64,000 nt of DNA from Treponema sp. Its GTDB lineage: Bacteria; Spirochaetota; Spirochaetia; Treponematales; Treponemataceae. Both the position numbers and the translations under genes were made by a program. Under the pieces are notes generated by a model. That model did no database searches. It worked only from the letters and a program-made list of their open reading frames with translations, and had not been told where the DNA came from. The first letter of the stretch is position 1, and each line of letters opens with the position of its first letter. Positions 60,194-64,000 of the stretch are shown piece after piece. The DNA is taken from contig JAGBGX010000008.1 of the NCBI GenBank assembly GCA_017935745.1, positions 1 to 64,000 on the forward strand. Reading direction: 5' to 3'.

Positions 60194-61136
60194 AGAAGCG
60201 CAGGACAATCTCCCTGATTTTTTCCTTGTCATCAGCGTCAGCAGAAACCGCGCCAGGAATTCCGCGCATAAAGGCACACTGCTTCCGTGCATAACGGCAG
60301 CTGTCTGTCTTAATACGTTCCTTTATCTGAGCCGGGGAAAGCCCTTCAATAAAAAACTCCCTGTAGCCGATTGCCTTCATTGCGGGGCAGTCCTCCGTAA
60401 TGCCGTTTTTCCTCAGGCGCTCAACCTCCTGTTCAAGCCCCTGCGCAAACATCTGCTCAACACGGGAGCTGATCCGCAGGCGCAATTCTTCTATGGAGCG
60501 GTGCAGAACAAGCGTGCAAAAGCTATAGCGGGAACGCAGCTTTGAAGGGAGGGCAAAGGAACTCAGCGGCGTTCCGCATGAATAAAAGACTTCCAGCGCG
60601 CGGCAGATCCTGTATCCGTCGTGCGGGCTGATTTTTTTTGCGCTGGCAGGATCCACAATCTCAAGCTCGGCATAGAGGGCCTCCCTTCCCGCCGAGGCAA
60701 GCCTGTTCTGTATCTGGCTCCTGATTTCAGGGCGACTTTCAGGCGCAGCGGGAGCGCCAAGCAGGAAGTTCCGTATGTAAAAGCCCGTTCCGCCCAGAAC
60801 AACAGGAATATTCTTCCTGCTCCAGATTTCACCGCACAGCCTGTCCGCAGCCTCCATAAAATGTCCGAGTGAAAACTGCTCCTGAGGGCTTGCGGTGTCA
60901 ATAAGGTGATACGGAATCTCTGCACGCTGTGAAGCCGAAGGCTTTGCAGTTCCTATGTCCAGTCCCTTGTACACGGCCTGGCTGTCGGCGCTGATAACTT
61001 CCGCCTGCCCTTTAAAACGAAAAAGGCTGCTTCCGCCGAACAGTTCTTCGGCCAAAGCAGTCTTTCCGCACGCAGTCGGGGCAAAAATGACAAGAACCGG
61101 GATCCGGCTGTCAGCGGGACACCGGCTCAATGGCAT
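60174..61136 (-). CDS. miaA: tRNA dimethylallyltransferase
   Basis: A 320-residue enzyme that prenylates A37 of tRNAs reading UNN codons. P-loop APTACGKT (19-26), a variant of the usual GPTASGKT, then VISADSQAVYKGLDIGTAKPS, YHLIDTASPQEQFSLGHF (in parts) and VVLGGTGFYIRNFL. C-terminal MKAIGYREF and RQ/RYARKQ tRNA-binding segment. It overlaps rpoZ upstream by 26 bp and the kinase gene at its 3' end by 20 bp. Confidence 0.93.
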   Translation of the reverse strand: MPLSRCPADSRIPVLVIFAPTACGKTALAEELFGGSSLFRFKGQAEVISADSQAVYKGLDIGTAKPSASQRAEIPYHLIDTASPQEQFSLGHFMEAADRLCGEIWSRKNIPVVLGGTGFYIRNFLLGAPAAPESRPEIRSQIQNRLASAGREALYAELEIVDPASAKKISPHDGYRICRALEVFYSCGTPLSSFALPSKLRSRYSFCTLVLHRSIEELRLRISSRVEQMFAQGLEQEVERLRKNGITEDCPAMKAIGYREFFIEGLSPAQIKERIKTDSCRYARKQCAFMRGIPGAVSADADDKEKIREIVLRFFSSWLL

Positions 61137-61332
61137 ACTGCACGTCTCCGGTGAAAAGCTGGCGCGCGGCGAGGCTCACCACTTTTCCGTCGTTATCCTC
61201 TACAAGCTCGCAGACAGCAGGATCTTCAATCATTGCAAGCTTCGCAAGCTGATATGCACGGCGGCTTGCAGCAGCAGTAATCGCATACATTCCGCCCTTG
61301 AATTTTGCAAGTTCTTCCAGTGGAAAAATCAT
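61111..61332 (-). CDS. rpoZ: RNA polymerase omega subunit
   Basis: A 73-residue protein with the omega pattern MYAITAAASRRAYQLAKLA followed by VVSLAARQLFTGDVQYAIE. It stabilises RNA polymerase and, in some bacteria, helps bind ppGpp. Small, as is common for spirochaete omega. Its last 26 bp overlap the start of miaA, so the two are translated in coupled fashion. Confidence 0.85.
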   Translation of the reverse strand: MIFPLEELAKFKGGMYAITAAASRRAYQLAKLAMIEDPAVCELVEDNDGKVVSLAARQLFTGDVQYAIEPVSR

Positions 61333-61409
61333 CTCTTATACCTCAATCTATAAAGTTTACCATACAAGCAGAAGGGAAGTCAAGACGTGCAGAAGTCGGT
61401 CATCAGCAT

Positions 61410-61446
61410 AAAAAAAGCCGGACAGACGAGGGTACATCTGTCCGGC
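61410..61446 (-). terminator. terminator of the fliK-flgD-flgE unit
   Basis: GCCGGACAGA (61417-61426) pairs perfectly with TCTGTCCGGC (61437-61446) over a 10-nt loop. On the minus strand a run of seven T follows (61416-61410). It closes the hook operon before rpoZ, so flbD and later flagellar genes need another promoter. Confidence 0.9.
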
Positions 61447-61491
61447 ACGGTCAAGCCGTATATCTTCTATAGATATGTCTTTGTCAGCTTA

Positions 61492-62883
61492 CTAGCGCTT
61501 GAGGCTCAGGACGGTCTCAAGCATTGAGTCGCCTGTCTGGATTGTCTTTGCGTTTGACTCAAATCCGCGCTGCGTGACAATCATGTCAGTGAGCTGCTCG
61601 GTCAGGTCTACGTTTGACATTTCAAGCGTTCCGGCAAGCATGCTTCCCTTGCCCTGCGTTCCGCTTTCACCGATGTTCGCCATGCCGGAGTTGATTGACT
61701 CGGCGTATGTGTTGTCGCCCTTTTTCTCAAGTCCGCCCTGGTTTGTAAAGCTTGCCATCGCAACCTGCCCGATTGTACGCACCGAGCCGTTCGAGTAGAC
61801 GCCCGTAATCACGCCCGACTGGTCAATCTTAAAGTTGTCAAGGTAGCCGAGCCGGTATCCGTCCTGAAAATTCGCCTTTGTTGTTGACTTTGAGGCGGCC
61901 TGTGTGATGGTGTTTTCCATTGAGCCGATTGTTCCCAGGTTCAAGTTGAATGTCTGGCGGTACGGGTTTCCGTCTGCGTCAGCATTTGAATCAGCCACAG
62001 CATACGAAGCCTGAAGAACGATTTCGCCCTCCGGGTTTGACTGGTTTCCGGCGCTGTCAACAACAGACTGAAGCTTTCCGGTGTTGTCAAAGTTGAGCGT
62101 GTAAGTGTTCTCAACGCCGTCAGTCGTTCCAAAGCCGATGCGTGTCTGCGTGTACTCGGCATTGTCAGGATCTACGTTCACCGTCACAGTCCACTGGTTC
62201 GGGTTGCCCGGAACCTTGACAAAATCCATCTGCACCTGATGCGGATTTCCGTATGTGTCGTAAATGTCGATTTCAGTCTGCCACGTTCCTTCAATAACCT
62301 GATCAGCTGTAGGATTTTCCGGGATTTCCGGGGTGTTCTTGTTCAGGTTGCAGAAATAGCGCACATTTTCGGTCGCTTTCGGCGGATCCTTCTGCCCTAC
62401 AGGAATCACAAGGTCTGTGGGAGTTGAAGATGTGCGCAGAATCTGCCGTCCGTTCACTTCCTCAGCCATCCAGCCCTGCACACGCAGACCGTTCGCCGGG
62501 TTTACAAGCGTTCCCTCGGAATCAGTTCCGAAGACACCCGCGCGCGAGTAAAATGTCTGGTCGCCGTTCTTAAGGACAAAAAATCCGTTTCCCTGAATGG
62601 CAAGATCCGTTGTATTTCCTGTTGTCTGCAAATTTCCCTGCGTAAAGATAGTGTCGATTGTGGCGACGCTCATTCCAAGCCCGACTTCCTTGGGGTTCAC
62701 GCCTCCGACTTCCTCTGTAGGACGCGCCGCGCCATTAATCTGCTGGCTTATCATGTCCTGGAACGTTGCGCGGCCCTTTTTAAATCCATACGTGTTTACA
62801 TTGGAAATGTTGTTTCCAATGACATCCATTCTTGTCTGGTGATTCTGCAGGCCGGAAACGCCCGCATACAGTGATCTCATCAT
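61492..62883 (-). CDS. flgE: flagellar hook protein FlgE
   Basis: A 463-residue hook subunit. N-terminal [20 protein letters not shown] and [13 protein letters not shown], and C-terminal [19 protein letters not shown] plus [14 protein letters not shown], form the core coiled coil. The start at the first of two ATGs (62883, GAGGG upstream) makes Lys165 (GQKD) and Cys178 (RYFCNL) fall at exactly the numbers of the lysinoalanine crosslink pair known from Treponema denticola FlgE. That crosslink joins neighbouring hook subunits and is needed for spirochaete motility. Followed by a strong terminator. Confidence 0.96.
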   Translation of the reverse strand: MMRSLYAGVSGLQNHQTRMDVIGNNISNVNTYGFKKGRATFQDMISQQINGAARPTEEVGGVNPKEVGLGMSVATIDTIFTQGNLQTTGNTTDLAIQGNGFFVLKNGDQTFYSRAGVFGTDSEGTLVNPANGLRVQGWMAEEVNGRQILRTSSTPTDLVIPVGQKDPPKATENVRYFCNLNKNTPEIPENPTADQVIEGTWQTEIDIYDTYGNPHQVQMDFVKVPGNPNQWTVTVNVDPDNAEYTQTRIGFGTTDGVENTYTLNFDNTGKLQSVVDSAGNQSNPEGEIVLQASYAVADSNADADGNPYRQTFNLNLGTIGSMENTITQAASKSTTKANFQDGYRLGYLDNFKIDQSGVITGVYSNGSVRTIGQVAMASFTNQGGLEKKGDNTYAESINSGMANIGESGTQGKGSMLAGTLEMSNVDLTEQLTDMIVTQRGFESNAKTIQTGDSMLETVLSLKR

Positions 62884-62970
62884 GCTTTTACCCTCTTTGT
62901 GATGATTTATGTCAGCTGAAAAGACAGCCTCACGAAGCGGCCTTTTCAGCCGCCTCTCCCAACGCACCTG

Positions 62971-63420
62971 CTATTCGCCGTAGACGGCGGAAATCTGCTT
63001 CATGTCGTAGTACATATTGTTGATTCTGACCTGCGGATTCTGCCCGTATGTGACAGCTTCCACAACGCCCGTTGTCTTTGTATCCCCGAGAGAAACATCG
63101 ACGGTCCTGCCGATTGTGCTGACAGCCTGGGAAGAAACAAGCATGGAATTCATCTTTGCAAATTCCTGGTTCATGTTTGTCATCTGCTCAAGCGAGCTGA
63201 ACTGGGCCATCTGCGCAATGAATTCAGTGTTTTCCATAGGAGAAGTCGGATCCTGATTTGAAAGCTGCGTAATCAGAAGCTTTAAAAAATCATCCTTTCC
63301 CAAGTCATGCTGAACCTTGCGCCCTTCAACAGTAATCGACTTGTTAAAAGAATCTACCTGCATATTGAGCTTTGCCATTTCCTGGTCGCTCAGACGAGTG
63401 TTCAACTGAATTCCTTCCAT
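62971..63420 (-). CDS. flgD: hook capping protein FlgD
   Basis: A 149-residue scaffold for hook assembly. The FlgD N-terminal signature is clear: LGKDDFLKLLITQLSNQDP, MENTEFIAQMAQFSSLEQM. The C-terminal part (STIGRTVDVSLGDTK to QVRINNMYYD) is short, lacking most of the FlgD tudor/Ig region found in longer homologues, as in other spirochaetes. Between fliK and flgE. Confidence 0.94.
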   Translation of the reverse strand: MEGIQLNTRLSDQEMAKLNMQVDSFNKSITVEGRKVQHDLGKDDFLKLLITQLSNQDPTSPMENTEFIAQMAQFSSLEQMTNMNQEFAKMNSMLVSSQAVSTIGRTVDVSLGDTKTTGVVEAVTYGQNPQVRINNMYYDMKQISAVYGE

Positions 63421-63452
63421 GTTATCTCCTATAAAAAAGCCTAAAGGCAGCG

Positions 63453-64000
63453 TCAGATTATCACGCTGACTTTTCTGTCTGAAATCCCTTCATAAAGCGC
63501 AGCTTCCGCCGCAGAAGCCGAATCCTGCCGGTCAGCAGCATACTTTCCGTACACCTGGCCCGACAGAAACTGCCCGCTGCTGTCCTGCCGTTCGCCATTT
63601 GAAAACGGCCCGGAAGACGTGTCTGCAAAGCTCAGGTTCAGGCTGGCATTCTCAAAGCCGCTGTCCTGAAACGCCTGCCGAAGCGTATCCAGATTCTGCC
63701 TGAACGCTTCAAACGCTTCCCTGCTGTTCACTGTAATCTGCCCGGTAATACCATTATCGGAAAGCTGAAGATTTATTTTAACATTTCCGAGCGACTCAGG
63801 CTTTAAAATCATGTTGATGGAGCCAGAGTCATTGTCACGCAGGACAATGCTTCCCGCCCGCGCAAAATCAGGCGCATTTTCCTGCACCTGCTGGGCAAGC
63901 ATCTGCTGAAAGGTGGAGCCTGATGCTCCCGCGCTCTGGCTGTCTGATGAAAGTATGTTCTGCCGCGCAGCTTCAGAAAGCGTCATTGCAAGCGTCATGC
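63453..64000 (-). CDS. fliK: hook-length control protein FliK, C-terminal part (cut by window edge)
   Basis: The visible 182 or so residues contain the FliK C-terminal domain: INMILKPESLGNVKINLQLS and TVNSREAFEAFRQNLDTLR, matching the L-x-P-x-x-LG-x-V-x-V pattern. A serine/glutamine-rich tail follows. The reading frame continues off the window, so the N-terminal ruler part is missing. It interacts with FlhB to end hook growth. 32 bp before flgD. Confidence 0.88.
   Translation of the reverse strand, partial: MTLAMTLSEAARQNILSSDSQSAGASGSTFQQMLAQQVQENAPDFARAGSIVLRDNDSGSINMILKPESLGNVKINLQLSDNGITGQITVNSREAFEAFRQNLDTLRQAFQDSGFENASLNLSFADTSSGPFSNGERQDSSGQFLSGQVYGKYAADRQDSASAAEAALYEGISDRKVSVII

Noticed and set aside
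1-64000. CRISPR arrays, insertion sequences, prophage or restriction genes
   Set aside because: No regularly spaced repeat array, transposase, integrase or phage structural motif was found on either strand.

Overview
The window comes from a spirochaete, most likely a host-associated Treponema. The evidence is the gene content and order: a complete spirochaete-type flagellar export and motor operon running from fliK through flhG and the sigma-28 gene to fapA; a V-type ATPase operon in the order E-DUF2764-A-B-D-I-K; and a rho / bactofilin / HU / S20 block. Base composition is moderate, roughly half GC, except for one strikingly AT-rich lipoprotein gene near the left end. A galactan-degrading GH53 lipoprotein and GlgC fit a gut or rumen polysaccharide user. 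No insertion sequences, CRISPR arrays or prophage genes were seen.

Layout. 1-3.4 kb is an accessory patch: the tail of an upstream gene, several strong stem-loops, an HU-like/DUF4469 DNA-binding protein, a compositionally chimeric lipoprotein, and a 65-residue protein bracketed by a direct duplication of the 3' end of flgJ. 3.4-5.7 kb is the rod operon flgF-flgG-flgJ on the minus strand, with a near-consensus sigma-28 promoter. 5.9-8.8 kb holds an EAL-domain c-di-GMP phosphodiesterase and glgC. 9-12.5 kb is the information-processing block rho, bactofilin, HU, rpsT and a small zinc-ribbon protein. 12.5-17.5 kb has plsC, the GH53 galactanase, a SPOR-domain envelope protein and an exported protein. 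17.7-22.3 kb has tRNA-CAU, argF, nrnA-like, a sigma-like protein and rdgB. 22.3-29.3 kb is a surface-glycan locus: a YidC-like insertase fused to a sulfatase-superfamily domain, a GT4 glycosyltransferase, WbaP and an outer-membrane beta-barrel. 29.3-40 kb, minus strand, has a TPR protein, ispG, the V-ATPase genes and galM. 40.2-57.9 kb is the main flagellar operon. It is broken from its usual upstream partners fliK-flgD-flgE (61.5-64 kb) by rpoZ-miaA and a two-component system (58.1-61.3 kb).

How the genes work together. The window encodes the hook (FlgE, FlgD, FliK), distal rod (FlgF, FlgG, FlgJ), stator (MotA, MotB, FliL), switch (FliM, FliY), export gate (FliO, FliP, FliQ, FliR, FlhB, FlhA), placement factors (FlhF, FlhG) and the sigma factor that probably reads the flgF promoter. 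FlgE carries the Lys165/Cys178 pair of the spirochaete hook lysinoalanine crosslink, at exactly those residue numbers. The V-ATPase ring subunit carries the side-chain sodium ligands known from Enterococcus hirae NtpK, so the machine is probably sodium coupled. The most unusual coding unit is the YidC-sulfatase fusion heading the glycan locus, which also contains a nine-G tract.
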